Of a stretch of DNA of 64,000 nucleotides, positions 28,661 through 37,521 are shown in pieces (position 1 is the first letter of the stretch; the number at the start of each line of letters is the position of its first letter). Origin of the DNA: Lysobacter sp. (GTDB lineage: Bacteria; Pseudomonadota; Gammaproteobacteria; Xanthomonadales; Xanthomonadaceae); the NCBI GenBank assembly GCA_019634715.1, contig JAHCAU010000017.1, positions 62,001-126,000 of the forward strand. Reading direction: 5' to 3'. The position numbers and the translations under genes are program-made. Under the pieces are notes generated by a model, which worked only from the letters and a program-made list of their open reading frames with translations, was not told the origin of the DNA and did no database searches.

Positions 28661-30007
28661 TTACTCGCGCGCGATGCCGAGGCGGTCGATGCGGCGGTAC
28701 AGCGCCTGTCGCGACATGCCCAGCTCGCTCGCGGCCTGCGCGAGCACGCCGCCGGCGCGGGCGATGGCGGCCTCGATGGTGGCGCGGTCCGGCTCGTGCG
28801 CGTCGCCGTTGCTGGCGGCGACCGGTGCGGCGACGGCTGCCGGCAGGCCGAGATCCGCTGCCGCGATGCGCGACCCGCGCGCGAGCAGGGCCGCGCGCTG
28901 CAGGGTGTTGCGCAGTTCGCGGACATTGCCGGGCCAGCGGTGCGCGAGCAGCGCGCGTTCGGCCGAGGCATCCAGCGACTTGTCGGCCGGCAGGAAGTGC
29001 CGCGCCAGCGGCAGGATGTCGTCGGGACGCTGCGCCAGCGCGGGCAGTCGCACTTCGATCGCGTTGAGGCGGTAGTAGAGATCCTCGCGGAACTGTCCGG
29101 CGGAAATCATCATTGGCAGATCGGCATTCGTCGCGCTGACCACGCGCACCTTCACCTCGCGTTCGCGGTTGCCGCCCAGGCGCTGGAAGCGGCCGGTTTC
29201 CAGCACGCGCAGCAGCTTGATCTGCCCGGCCAGCGGCAGGGTGCCGATTTCATCGAGGAACAGCGTGCCGCCATCGGCGGCCTCGAACTTGCCTTCGCGC
29301 GCGCGGTTCGCGCCGGTGTACGCGCCCTGCTCGGCGCCGAACAGTTCGGCTTCGATCAGGTCCGCCGGCAGGGCGCCGCAGTTCAGCGCGACGAACGGGC
29401 CGGCGGCGACCGGCGAGTTGGCGTGCACGATCTCGGCCATGCGTTCCTTGCCGGCGCCGTTCGGGCCGGTGATGAGTACCGGCAGGTCCGAGCGCGCGAC
29501 CTGGCAGGCCAGCGTCAACGCCGCAGCGGTCATCGGGTCGGCGTGGACGAAGCCGCGCAGGTCGAATTCGCCGAGCGCCGCACGGCGCCGCTGTTCGCCG
29601 GCGTTGCAGCGGGCGAGCTGCTGGCGCGTCTGCGACAGCTCCAGCAGGTTGTTGACCGTGGCCATCAGCTTGCGGTCGTCCCACGGTTTGGCGAGGTAAT
29701 CGGCGGCGCCGGCCTTGACCAGGTCGACGGCCGCTTCGAGGTGCGTCCATGCGGTGAGCAGGATCACCGGCAGGTCCGGGTGCCGTGCGCGGATCTCGCG
29801 GAACAAGGCTTCGCCTTCTTCGCCCGAGGTGGTGTCGGCCTCGAAGTTCATGTCCTGCACGACCAAGTCGAAGGGCATCTGCGCCAGCGCCGCCAGACCG
29901 CTCTGCGGGCCATCGGCGGTGCGGGTGTCGATGTCGTGCAGCGCGAACAGCGTTTCGAGCGCGGTCGCGACGGCCGGGTTGTCGTCGATGACGAGGATCG
30001 TGGGCAT
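28661..30007 (-). CDS. sigma-54-dependent response regulator (NtrC family)
   Basis: This 448-residue protein has a receiver domain (~1-120) with acceptor Asp52, an AAA+ domain with Walker A-like GPNGAGKE, the sigma-54 contact loop GAYTGA (a variant of GAFTGA), Walker B GGTLFLDEIG and the arginine region FREDLYYRLN, and a C-terminal Fis-type HTH (ELGMSRQALYRRIDRLGI). It activates sigma-54 promoters, probably of the upstream exporter genes, when phosphorylated by the adjacent kinase. The Walker A GPNGAGKE departs from the usual GESGTGKE. Confidence 0.9.
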   Translation of the reverse strand: MPTILVIDDNPAVATALETLFALHDIDTRTADGPQSGLAALAQMPFDLVVQDMNFEADTTSGEEGEALFREIRARHPDLPVILLTAWTHLEAAVDLVKAGAADYLAKPWDDRKLMATVNNLLELSQTRQQLARCNAGEQRRRAALGEFDLRGFVHADPMTAAALTLACQVARSDLPVLITGPNGAGKERMAEIVHANSPVAAGPFVALNCGALPADLIEAELFGAEQGAYTGANRAREGKFEAADGGTLFLDEIGTLPLAGQIKLLRVLETGRFQRLGGNREREVKVRVVSATNADLPMMISAGQFREDLYYRLNAIEVRLPALAQRPDDILPLARHFLPADKSLDASAERALLAHRWPGNVRELRNTLQRAALLARGSRIAAADLGLPAAVAAPVAASNGDAHEPDRATIEAAIARAGGVLAQAASELGMSRQALYRRIDRLGIARE

Positions 30008-30090
30008 GCGGACAGGTTAACTCAGCAGGTGATCGTCGTGCTGCGGTCGATGGTCATGGCGTCGCTGCGCATGCGTGCACGGCCCTGCGA

Positions 30091-31305
30091 TCACACGCTG
30101 CGCGTGGCGATCGCCGGCGGCACCGCGGCGGCGCGCCGGGCCGGGCCGAACACCGCGACCTGGCCGAGCAGCCACAGCACCAGCGCGCCGACCGGCAGGT
30201 ACGGCAACGGCAGCCGCGGCAGTTCGTAATGCGACATCAGCAACTGGTTCAGGCCGAAGGCGCCGAGCATGCCCAGCACGATGCCGATCGTGGTCAGCAG
30301 GAAGTTCTCGGTCTGGAAGTAATGCAGCACCTGCGCCCGCGTCGCGCCCAGCGCGCGGCGTACGCCGATCTGCTTGGTGCGCTGCTGCACCCAGAAGCTG
30401 GCCAGGCCGACGATGCCCAGCGCGGTCACCACCAGCAGCGCGGCGCAGACCGAGGCCAGCAGCCACACCATCGCCTTGTCCTGGCGGTAGTACTGGGACG
30501 CGATGTCGGTGAGCGTGTCCTGGTCGAGGATGATGCGGCTGCGCTTGGTGCGTTCGAGCGCGGCGACCGCTGCCTTCAGCACTTCGTCGCGACGCGAGGG
30601 TTCCGTGCGCAGCAGGTAGCGGCCGCCCGCGGGACGGATCGGCAGGATCATCGAATAGCCGAAGTTGGTCGGTCCGCTGTCGTTCGCGCGGACCATGCGC
30701 TCGACCACGCCGACCACCGGCACCGGGGTGTTGCCCCAACTGTCGTGGATGCGCTTGCCGATCGGGTTCTCGCCCGGGAACATCGCCTCCGCCATCTCGC
30801 GGGTGATGATCACGGCGGGCACGCTGAAATCGCTGGAGGTCTCGATCGCGCTGAAGTCGAGGTATTCGCCGGGCAGGAAGTCGCGGCCGGCGACCAGCTT
30901 CACGCCGTAGGTCTCGAGCAGGTCTTCGGTGCCGAAGTAGACGCCGGCGCTGAGCGTGGGCGAGGGCTGGTCGGGTTTCGTGCCCACCGACGTGTTCCAG
31001 GACGAGCCGTCGAACGGGATCTGGTTGGTGATGGCGGCCGCCTTCACGCCGGGAATGGCGCGCAGCGCGTCCAGGTCGACCTTCGCCTGGGCATCGCGGT
31101 TCTCGTTCGGGCCGATGCTGGTGGCGCGCACGCGCACCAGTTCCTCGTCGGCCAGGCCGGTGGGACGGTCCATGCGTTCGATGCGGCCGCCGATGAGGAA
31201 CAGCGCGTTGCAGATGATCGCGCAGCTGAGGGCGATCTGCAGGACGATGAGGCTGGCCGCGGTCTTGTGGCGGCGCAGTGCGGAAAGGATGGGGCGGATG
31301 TTCAT
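30091..31305 (-). CDS. MacB-type ABC transporter permease 2
   Basis: This 404-residue protein from the ATG at 31305 has one N-terminal helix (AASLIVLQIALSCAIICNAL), a large periplasmic MacB core domain (~40-280), and three C-terminal helices of the FtsX type beginning ALGIVGLASFWVQQRTKQIG and VRRALGATRAQVLHYF. The frame upstream of 31305 belongs to permease 1 read out of phase. It pairs with the previous gene as a two-permease exporter. The ATP-binding protein is separate. Confidence 0.85.
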   Translation of the reverse strand: MNIRPILSALRRHKTAASLIVLQIALSCAIICNALFLIGGRIERMDRPTGLADEELVRVRATSIGPNENRDAQAKVDLDALRAIPGVKAAAITNQIPFDGSSWNTSVGTKPDQPSPTLSAGVYFGTEDLLETYGVKLVAGRDFLPGEYLDFSAIETSSDFSVPAVIITREMAEAMFPGENPIGKRIHDSWGNTPVPVVGVVERMVRANDSGPTNFGYSMILPIRPAGGRYLLRTEPSRRDEVLKAAVAALERTKRSRIILDQDTLTDIASQYYRQDKAMVWLLASVCAALLVVTALGIVGLASFWVQQRTKQIGVRRALGATRAQVLHYFQTENFLLTTIGIVLGMLGAFGLNQLLMSHYELPRLPLPYLPVGALVLWLLGQVAVFGPARRAAAVPPAIATRSV

Positions 31306-31355
31306 GGGTGACCTCGGTGCGGGCGCCTCCCCTCCCCTGACGGGGAGGGGCGCGA

Positions 31356-32672
31356 TCATTGCGACTTGAGCTGGATGGCGGGCGTGATCTGGCAGGCGCG
31401 CAGGGCGGGCAGGACGCCCGCGAGCACGCTGGCCACGAGGGTCAGGGCGACGGTGGCCAGCAGCATCGTGCCGTCGAAGCGCACGAACTCGGCGTACTGC
31501 GTCGGCTGCTGGCGCACGGCCCACAGGCCGAGGAAGGTCAGCGCCAGCCCGAACAACCCGCCGGCAAGACCGATCGTGCCGGCTTCGACCATGTACTGCG
31601 CGAAGATCGTGCGGCGTGTCGCGCCGAGCGCGCGTCTCACGCCGATCTCGGCGGAACGGCGCATGAACTTCGCCAGCAGCAGGCCGACGGTGTTGAGCAG
31701 GCAGACGAACAGGAAGCCGAAGGCCAGCCAGCTCTGCAGGCGCACGTCCGGCGGCACGACGTTGTTCTCGTCCAGCCAGCCCATCACGTCGTGCAGGCGG
31801 ACATTGGTCGGGCGCTGGAAGCGGCCGGCGGCGCGCTGCTGGTCGGAGTACGCCTTCAGGTAACGCTCGTACGCGGCGACCTTCTCGGGCGTGCCCAGCT
31901 CCACCCAGTACTGCAGCCAGGCGCAGGGCGCGTTCAGGCCCTGGCTGCCTTCGCCGTCGGGATCGTTCGTGTTGGCGTCCCAGCAGGTCATGTCGCCGCT
32001 GGTGTCCATCCTCAGCGCCCGCGAAGTCCAGAACGGGACGAAGAGCTGTTCGTCGTTGCCGAAGCTGCGCATGGTCATGTCGTAGAAGCGCGGCGCCAGG
32101 GTCCATTCGCCGAGGACGCCGATGACCTTGAAGTCGTTGCCGTCGAGGCGGATGGTCTTGCCGACGCTGTCGCCGCCGCCGAACAGGCGCTCGTTGAGCA
32201 CCTTGGAAATCACGGCGACGCGCGCGCGCGCCTGGTCCTCGTCGGCGGTCCAGCCGCGGCCGTGGGCGATCGGTACGTCGAACATCGCGAAGAAGTCCGC
32301 GGTGGTGAAGCGCGCGTCGGCGTAGAACGGATCGATGCCGGCCTTGTCGGGTTCGATCGCGGCGCTGCCGGCGGTCATGAAGGCCTGGCGGTCGCCGCGC
32401 TTGTCGCGCAGCAGCGCCTCGGCGTCGAAGCGCGTCATCTGCCGCGCCGGGCCGTCGTCGCCCTCCTGTCCGCGCAGGGTGCGCGGATCCATCTGCGGAT
32501 AGAAGAGCTTGTCGCTCTTGTGCGGGATCGGGTCGCCGGACAGCACGTGGAACACGGTCAGCGTGGTCATGCTGGCGCCGATGCCCAGCGCGATCGCCAG
32601 CACCATCAGCGCGGTCAGCGCCTTGTTGCGGCGGAAGCTGCGCAGCGCGAGGTTGAGGTAATAGCCGAACAT
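31356..32672 (-). CDS. MacB-type ABC transporter permease 1
   Basis: This 438-residue protein has the MacB N-terminal helix (LRSFRRNKALTALMVLAIAL), a periplasmic core (~50-310) with an unusual cysteine pair (MTCWDANTN and APCAWLQYW), and the FtsX C-terminus (RRSAEIGVRRALGATRRTIF). MacB-like systems push substrates from the periplasm through an outer-membrane channel by mechanotransmission. It is 10 bp downstream of the ATPase gene. Confidence 0.87.
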   Translation of the reverse strand: MFGYYLNLALRSFRRNKALTALMVLAIALGIGASMTTLTVFHVLSGDPIPHKSDKLFYPQMDPRTLRGQEGDDGPARQMTRFDAEALLRDKRGDRQAFMTAGSAAIEPDKAGIDPFYADARFTTADFFAMFDVPIAHGRGWTADEDQARARVAVISKVLNERLFGGGDSVGKTIRLDGNDFKVIGVLGEWTLAPRFYDMTMRSFGNDEQLFVPFWTSRALRMDTSGDMTCWDANTNDPDGEGSQGLNAPCAWLQYWVELGTPEKVAAYERYLKAYSDQQRAAGRFQRPTNVRLHDVMGWLDENNVVPPDVRLQSWLAFGFLFVCLLNTVGLLLAKFMRRSAEIGVRRALGATRRTIFAQYMVEAGTIGLAGGLFGLALTFLGLWAVRQQPTQYAEFVRFDGTMLLATVALTLVASVLAGVLPALRACQITPAIQLKSQ

Positions 32673-32682
32673 GGCGGGCTCC

Positions 32683-33399
32683 TCAAACGTTCGCGGTCTG
32701 CGTGGTCGCGCTGCGCACCAGGCCGGCCTCGCGCTGCAGGTCGGTGGCCATGCCGTCGACGATGTGCACGTTGCGCTGCGCGCGCGCGGCCAGCTCCGGG
32801 TCGTGGGTGACCATCACGATGGTCGTGCCTTGCCCGTTGATCTCCTCCAGCAGCTCCATCACGCTGCGCGCCATCTGCGAATCGAGGTTTCCGGTGGGTT
32901 CGTCCGCCAGCAGCAGGCGCGGGCTGCCCGCGAGCGCGCGCGCGATCGCCGCGCGCTGCTGCTGGCCGCCCGACAATTCGGACGGGTAGTGCTTCATCCG
33001 CGAACCCAGCCCGACCCGCGACAGCGCGTCCTCGATGCGCTGCCTGCGCTCGGCGGCGGCCATGCCGCGATAGCGAAGCGGCGCATCGACATTGTCGAAC
33101 AGGTTCAGGTCGGGGATCAGGTTGAAGCCCTGGAAGATGAAGCCGATCTTCCGGTTGCGCAGCTTCGAGCGCGCATCGTCGCCGAGCTTGCTCACGTCCT
33201 CGCCGTCGAGCAGGTAGGTGCCGCCGGTGAATTCCTCCAGCAGGCCGGCGATGTTGAGGAAGGTGGTCTTGCCCGAGCCGGAGGGACCGGTGACCGCGAC
33301 GAATTCGCCTTCCCGCACGTGCAGGTCGAGCGAGCGCAGCGCGTGCGTTTCGACCAGTTCGGTGCGATAGACCTTGGTGACGGCTTGCATGTGCAGCAT
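32683..33399 (-). CDS. MacB/LolD-type ABC transporter ATP-binding protein
   Basis: This 238-residue ATPase has Walker A GPSGSGKTTFL, Q-loop FQGFNLIPDLNL, signature LSGGQQQRAAIARAL, Walker B LLLADEPTG and H-loop VTHD. It powers the two permeases encoded next. Start at 33399; a second ATG three codons later is possible. A 115-bp gap separates it from the small gene upstream. Confidence 0.92.
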   Translation of the reverse strand: MLHMQAVTKVYRTELVETHALRSLDLHVREGEFVAVTGPSGSGKTTFLNIAGLLEEFTGGTYLLDGEDVSKLGDDARSKLRNRKIGFIFQGFNLIPDLNLFDNVDAPLRYRGMAAAERRQRIEDALSRVGLGSRMKHYPSELSGGQQQRAAIARALAGSPRLLLADEPTGNLDSQMARSVMELLEEINGQGTTIVMVTHDPELAARAQRNVHIVDGMATDLQREAGLVRSATTQTANV

Positions 33400-33514
33400 G
33401 GGGAACTCCGGGAGTCGAGCTGAAGCGGTGAAAGGAAAAAAGGAACGGCGGACCGGGACGCGGCCGCGACGCGCGAGGGGAGAGAGAAAGGCCGTGCGCG
33501 CGCGGAACGCGGCC

Positions 33515-33808
33515 TCAGCCGCCGATCCTGAAACGGGCGGTCAGCGGCGGCGCGGCGAGGAAGCGCAGCGTGCGCCGCGGGCGATGCAGGCGCGCATCGT
33601 TGGCCGATGGCGCGAACACTTCCTCGTGCAGCGGCAGGCGTACGGCTTCGGCGAGGTCGTCGGCCGACCAGGACAGCGCCGAGGGGAAGGCGCCGTCGTC
33701 GCGCTGGTCGTGCGCGAAGGTGTCCGGCGCGATGTCGAGCGGGGCGTAGCCGGGGAAGGGAAGGTCGGCGGATTGTGGGGACTGGGGGCTGCGAGCGTGC
33801 ATGGTCAT
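33515..33808 (-). CDS. small protein of unknown function inside an exporter operon
   Basis: This 97-residue protein has its ATG at 33808 overlapping the stop of the adaptor gene (ATGA), evidence of translational coupling and hence that it is real. It has no signal peptide or membrane helix, and is rich in Pro, Ala, Asp and Arg (PFPGYAPLDIAPDTF, then ALSWSADDLAEAVRLPLHEE). No family is recognised. It lies between the adaptor and the ATPase; whether it is a substrate, an assembly factor or a regulator is open. Confidence 0.6.
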   Translation of the reverse strand: MTMHARSPQSPQSADLPFPGYAPLDIAPDTFAHDQRDDGAFPSALSWSADDLAEAVRLPLHEEVFAPSANDARLHRPRRTLRFLAAPPLTARFRIGG

Positions 33809-35079
33809 TCTCCGGAGATGCGGATGCGTTCGGCGTTGCCGAACAGGTCGCTGCCGGAGACCACGATGCGGTCTCCGGGTTTGGCGCCGTCGAGAATCTC
33901 GACCGCACCGAGGCTGCTGACGCCGGTGCGCAGCGGGCGCTTCACGGCGATGGAACCGTCCATGACGTAGGCGCTGTTGCCGCCGCCCTGGTCGACGAAG
34001 GGGCCGCGCTCGACCATCAGCACATCGCGGCGGGTGTCGAGCACGATGCGCGCGCTGAGGCGCTGGTTCTGGCGCAGCGACGGCGGCTGCTTGCCGGTGA
34101 AGCGCAGGCGCGCGGCGACTTCGCCGTTCACCACCTCCGGCGACACCGCAGAAATTTCCGCCGCGAAGGTGCCGGTGTTGCCGGTGACCTCGGCCGGAAT
34201 GCCGATGCCCAGGTCGCGGGCGAAGCTTTCCGGCACCTTGATCTCGACCTCGAACACCGACAGGTCGACCACGCTGAGCACCGGCGCGTTGGCAGCGACG
34301 TTCGCGCGCTGCGCGATCATCAGCTGGCCGACCTGGCCATCGAAGGGCGCGCGCAGCGTCAGCGCGTCGACCTGGCGCTGCAGTTCGACCACCACCGAAC
34401 GCTGGCGATCGGCCTGCAGGCGACGGTTGCGCGTGTCCAGGCCGGCGCCCTGGCCCTGCAGCAGGTGCGCCTGGCGCGCGGCGGCCAGGCCGAGGTCGGC
34501 CTTCTTCAGCGCATCCTGGGCCCGGGCCACGTCGATCTGCGCCACCGCGCCACCTTCGAAGGCGCGCTGGTTGCGCTCGAGGTCGCGTTGCGCGGCGAGG
34601 CGGTCGATGCCGGCCTGGTCCAGCTGCGCGCGGGCATTGGCGCGGGTCAGCGAAGCGTCGAGTTCGGCGCGGCTGGCCTCGGCCTCCAGGCTCGCCAGGG
34701 TGGCTTCTTCCTGCGCCAGGCGGCTGCGCAGTTCCGGGCTGTCGATGGTCGCCAGCGTCTGGTCGCGTTTCACCACGTCGCCGGCCACCACCGACAGCGT
34801 GACCGTGCCCGCGGCGATGGTGTACAGCGTCGGGCTGTTCGCCGAGATCACCCGGCCTTCCGCCGACAGATCGCGCACCAGGTCGCCGCGCGTGACCTCG
34901 GCGATGCGCACGCGCTCGGCGCTGATCGACTGGCCGCCGCCGCGCCAGGCGGTGACCACCCCGGCGCCCACGGCGATGACCGCAACGGCGGCGCCGACGG
35001 CGATCAGGCGGCGCCGCGGAGCGCGTCCGGCGGTGGCGGCGAGGGGGCGGTCCTGGGCGGAGGTGTCGCGGATGCTCAT
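33805..35079 (-). CDS. HlyD/MacA-type periplasmic adaptor protein
   Basis: This 424-residue protein has one N-terminal helix (RRLIAVGAAVAVIAVGAGVV), a barrel-sandwich half (TLYTIAAGTVTLSVVAGDVV), and a long alpha-helical hairpin (~125-245) rich in Ala, Gln and Arg. The lipoyl and beta-barrel second halves follow (LTLRAPFDGQVGQLMIAQR). It links inner-membrane exporters to an outer-membrane channel. ATG 35079 is preferred over the TTG-initiated longer frame from 35136. First gene of the leftward exporter operon, divergent from glmS. Confidence 0.87.
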   Translation of the reverse strand: MSIRDTSAQDRPLAATAGRAPRRRLIAVGAAVAVIAVGAGVVTAWRGGGQSISAERVRIAEVTRGDLVRDLSAEGRVISANSPTLYTIAAGTVTLSVVAGDVVKRDQTLATIDSPELRSRLAQEEATLASLEAEASRAELDASLTRANARAQLDQAGIDRLAAQRDLERNQRAFEGGAVAQIDVARAQDALKKADLGLAAARQAHLLQGQGAGLDTRNRRLQADRQRSVVVELQRQVDALTLRAPFDGQVGQLMIAQRANVAANAPVLSVVDLSVFEVEIKVPESFARDLGIGIPAEVTGNTGTFAAEISAVSPEVVNGEVAARLRFTGKQPPSLRQNQRLSARIVLDTRRDVLMVERGPFVDQGGGNSAYVMDGSIAVKRPLRTGVSSLGAVEILDGAKPGDRIVVSGSDLFGNAERIRISGE

Positions 35080-35263
35080 GAGGGTCGCGGTGCTGAATGT
35101 CTGCCCAGTGCTGAGCAAGCCGCGTGCCAACTTCAAGGTATTGAATTGAAAGGAAATTATGGCTTCCCCCGAGTGTCCGCGCGGTGTCCGGACGCGTCCG
35201 CGCGGACGGTCCGCCGCGGTTTCGCCGTTACACTAGCCACACCTATCCAGAGGGCGGCAGGAC

Positions 35264-37138
35264 ATGTGCGGCATCGTCGGCGCGATCGCGGATCGCGATG
35301 TGGTTCCAGTGCTCATCGAAGGCCTGAAGCGCCTCGAATACCGTGGTTACGACTCCGCCGGCATCGCCATCGTCGATCGGAACGCAGTCGATCGAAGGGC
35401 CGTCGACCAGTGGGGCGAAGCGCCCGCCGACGTCCGCCGCGTGCGCCGCACCGGCCGTGTCGCCGAGATGGAAAGCGCCGCCGCCAGCGAAGCCTTCAGC
35501 GCCGGCCTGGGCATCGGCCATACCCGTTGGGCCACCCACGGCGGCGTGACCGAGCACAACGCGCATCCGCACATCAGCCACGGCGTGGCGCTGGTGCACA
35601 ACGGCATCATCGAGAACCACGAGGCGCAGCGCGAACGCCTGCGCGCGCTCGGCTACAGCTTCGAATCGCAGACCGACACCGAAGTCATCGCGCATCTGAT
35701 CCACCACTACCTCACCCAGGGCGACGACCTGCTCGCCGCGCTGCAGCGCGCGGTGAAGGAACTGGAAGGCGCCTACGCGCTGGCCGTGGTCAGCCGCAAG
35801 GAGCCGCACCGCATGGTCTGCGCGCGCATGGGCTGCCCGTTGCTGGTCGGCCTGGGTGAGGGCGAGAACTTCATCGCTTCCGACGTGTCCGCGATCATCC
35901 AGGCCACGCGCCGCGTGATCTTCCTCGAGGAAGGCGACACCGCCGAAGTCACCCGCGAAGGCGTGCGCGTGTTCGCGGCCGACGATGAGGAAGTGAAACG
36001 CGAAGTGCACGTGTCCGACGTGTCGCTGGCCTCGCTGGAGCTGGGTCCGTACCGCCACTTCATGCAGAAGGAGATCCACGAGCAGCCGCGCGCGATCGCC
36101 GACACCATCGAGGCGATCATGGATCGCGGCGGCTTCTCGCCCGAACTGTTCGGCCCCGATGCCGCGCACGTGCTGCGCAACATCGATGGCCTGCAGATCC
36201 TCGCCTGCGGCACCAGCTACTACGCGGGGCTGACGGCGCGCTACTGGTTCGAGGCCATGACCGGCCTGCCGTGCACGGTCGAGATCGCCAGCGAATACCG
36301 CTACCGCAAGGTCGTCGCCAATCCGAACCAGCTGATCGTCACCATCTCGCAGTCCGGCGAAACGCTCGACACGATGGAGGCGCTGAAGTACGCCAAGTCG
36401 CTCGGCCACGACAAGACCCTGTCGATCTGCAACGTGCCCGAGAGCGCGATCCCGCGCGCCAGCAAGCTGGTGTTCTACACCCGCGCCGGTGCCGAAATCG
36501 GGGTCGCGTCGACCAAGGCCTTCACCACGCAGCTGGTCGCGCTGTTCGCGCTCACCGCCACCGTGGCGAAGGCGCAGGGCAGGCTCAAGCCCGAACAGGA
36601 AGCCGAGTTGCTCGACGCGCTGCGCCACCTGCCGGGCAGCGTGCAGCATGCGCTCAACCTCGAACCGCAGGTCGCGGTGTGGTCGGAACGCTTCGCACCG
36701 AAGCAGCATGCGCTGTTCCTCGGCCGCGGCATCCACTACCCGATCGCACTGGAAGGCGCGCTCAAGCTCAAGGAAATCTCCTACATCCACGCCGAGGCCT
36801 ACCCGGCCGGCGAGCTCAAGCACGGCCCGCTGGCGCTGGTCGACGCGCAGATGCCGGTGGTGGTGATTGCGCCGAACGACAGCCTGCTGGAGAAGGTGAA
36901 GTCCAACATCCAGGAAGTGCGCGCGCGCGGCGGCGAGATGTACGTCTTCACCGACGCCGACAGCCACTTCAGCGAATCCGAGGGCGTGCATGTGATCCGT
37001 ACCCCGCGCCACGTCGGCATCCTCTCGCCGATCGTGCACGCGATCCCGGTGCAACTGCTCGCCTACCACGCCGCCCTCGCGCGCGGCACCGACGTCGACA
37101 AGCCGCGCAACCTGGCGAAGTCGGTGACGGTGGAGTGA
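35264..37138 (+). CDS. glmS: glutamine-fructose-6-phosphate aminotransferase (isomerizing)
   Basis: This 624-residue enzyme makes glucosamine-6-phosphate, the first step to UDP-GlcNAc. Cys2 (MCGIVGAI) is the glutaminase nucleophile, and [12 protein letters not shown]-like [12 protein letters not shown] and [18 protein letters not shown] are the GATase motifs. Two SIS domains follow ([17 protein letters not shown]), and the C-terminus is [10 protein letters not shown]. It is about 15 residues longer than usual because of an insert near residues 38-55 ([16 protein letters not shown]). Its 3' end is the conserved Tn7 target region. Confidence 0.95.
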   Translation: MCGIVGAIADRDVVPVLIEGLKRLEYRGYDSAGIAIVDRNAVDRRAVDQWGEAPADVRRVRRTGRVAEMESAAASEAFSAGLGIGHTRWATHGGVTEHNAHPHISHGVALVHNGIIENHEAQRERLRALGYSFESQTDTEVIAHLIHHYLTQGDDLLAALQRAVKELEGAYALAVVSRKEPHRMVCARMGCPLLVGLGEGENFIASDVSAIIQATRRVIFLEEGDTAEVTREGVRVFAADDEEVKREVHVSDVSLASLELGPYRHFMQKEIHEQPRAIADTIEAIMDRGGFSPELFGPDAAHVLRNIDGLQILACGTSYYAGLTARYWFEAMTGLPCTVEIASEYRYRKVVANPNQLIVTISQSGETLDTMEALKYAKSLGHDKTLSICNVPESAIPRASKLVFYTRAGAEIGVASTKAFTTQLVALFALTATVAKAQGRLKPEQEAELLDALRHLPGSVQHALNLEPQVAVWSERFAPKQHALFLGRGIHYPIALEGALKLKEISYIHAEAYPAGELKHGPLALVDAQMPVVVIAPNDSLLEKVKSNIQEVRARGGEMYVFTDADSHFSESEGVHVIRTPRHVGILSPIVHAIPVQLLAYHAALARGTDVDKPRNLAKSVTVE

Positions 37139-37163
37139 GCCGGGGGCCGGGCCGTCCACCCGC
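37108..37163 (+). other. vacant attTn7 region at the end of glmS
   Basis: The last ~30 bp of glmS encode the conserved [12 protein letters not shown] that TnsD recognises. Tn7-like elements insert about 25 bp after the stop codon, here near 37163. No Tn7 ends or tns genes follow, so the site is empty. Known biology of Tn7 applied to this sequence. Confidence 0.55.
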
Positions 37164-37521
37164 CCGTCGTCGGGCCGCGAAACCCCGCGTGAACCGGATT
37201 CCGCGGGTCCGGCAGGTCGTAACGGCTCCATAACTGACAGCCCCGGGGCATGGGCGTAATTTTCACCCCCATGCAAGGAGGTACGTCGGGCCAGATCCAC
37301 ATCCACCCGACAGGCGCATCCCGCGCCGCCTCGCAACCCCTAGGGGTCAACGGCAGGCATCGGCGTTCCAGGACGCCATGCCTGCCGTCGATTTTTCCGG
37401 GGTCCGAAAATCGACGGCAGGCGTCTTGTCCGACCGATCCGCCGGCTCCGGTCCCGCTTTTCGCGCACCCTGCCGGCTGCCCGCATAATCGCGGTCTCAT
37501 GATCCGCTTCCGTTCCCCCGC
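37139..37521. other. 383-bp gap between glmS and the kinase gene
   Basis: An open frame at 37250-37525 crosses the gap but has no ribosome site or recognisable domain, and reads straight through palindromes, so it is not called. The gap holds a small hairpin (GCATGGG...CCCATGC, ~37247-37275) and two overlapping strong hairpins at 37351-37422. Confidence 0.6.
37351..37422 (+). promoter_or_regulatory. two mutually exclusive hairpins upstream of the histidine kinase gene
   Basis: CGGCAGGCAT at 37351 pairs with ATGCCTGCCG at 37378 (15 bp in total, with GGCGT/ACGCC inside and one bulged C). The same downstream strand, GCCTGCCGTCGATTTT at 37380-37395, pairs perfectly over 16 bp with AAAATCGACGGCAGGC at 37407-37422. 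Only one of the two can form at a time, the layout of an attenuator-like switch. No T-run follows the second stem. Alternatively it is a dispersed repeat with three copies of CGGCAGGC. Confidence 0.45.

Noticed and set aside
33607-35859. Very long open frames opposite or out of phase with real genes (for example on the plus strand here)
   Set aside because: High G+C favours long non-coding frames; they lack domains and coincide with well-supported genes on the other strand.
37139-37250. Tn7-like insertion after glmS
   Set aside because: No Tn7 end repeats or tns genes follow the glmS stop codon; the site looks empty.
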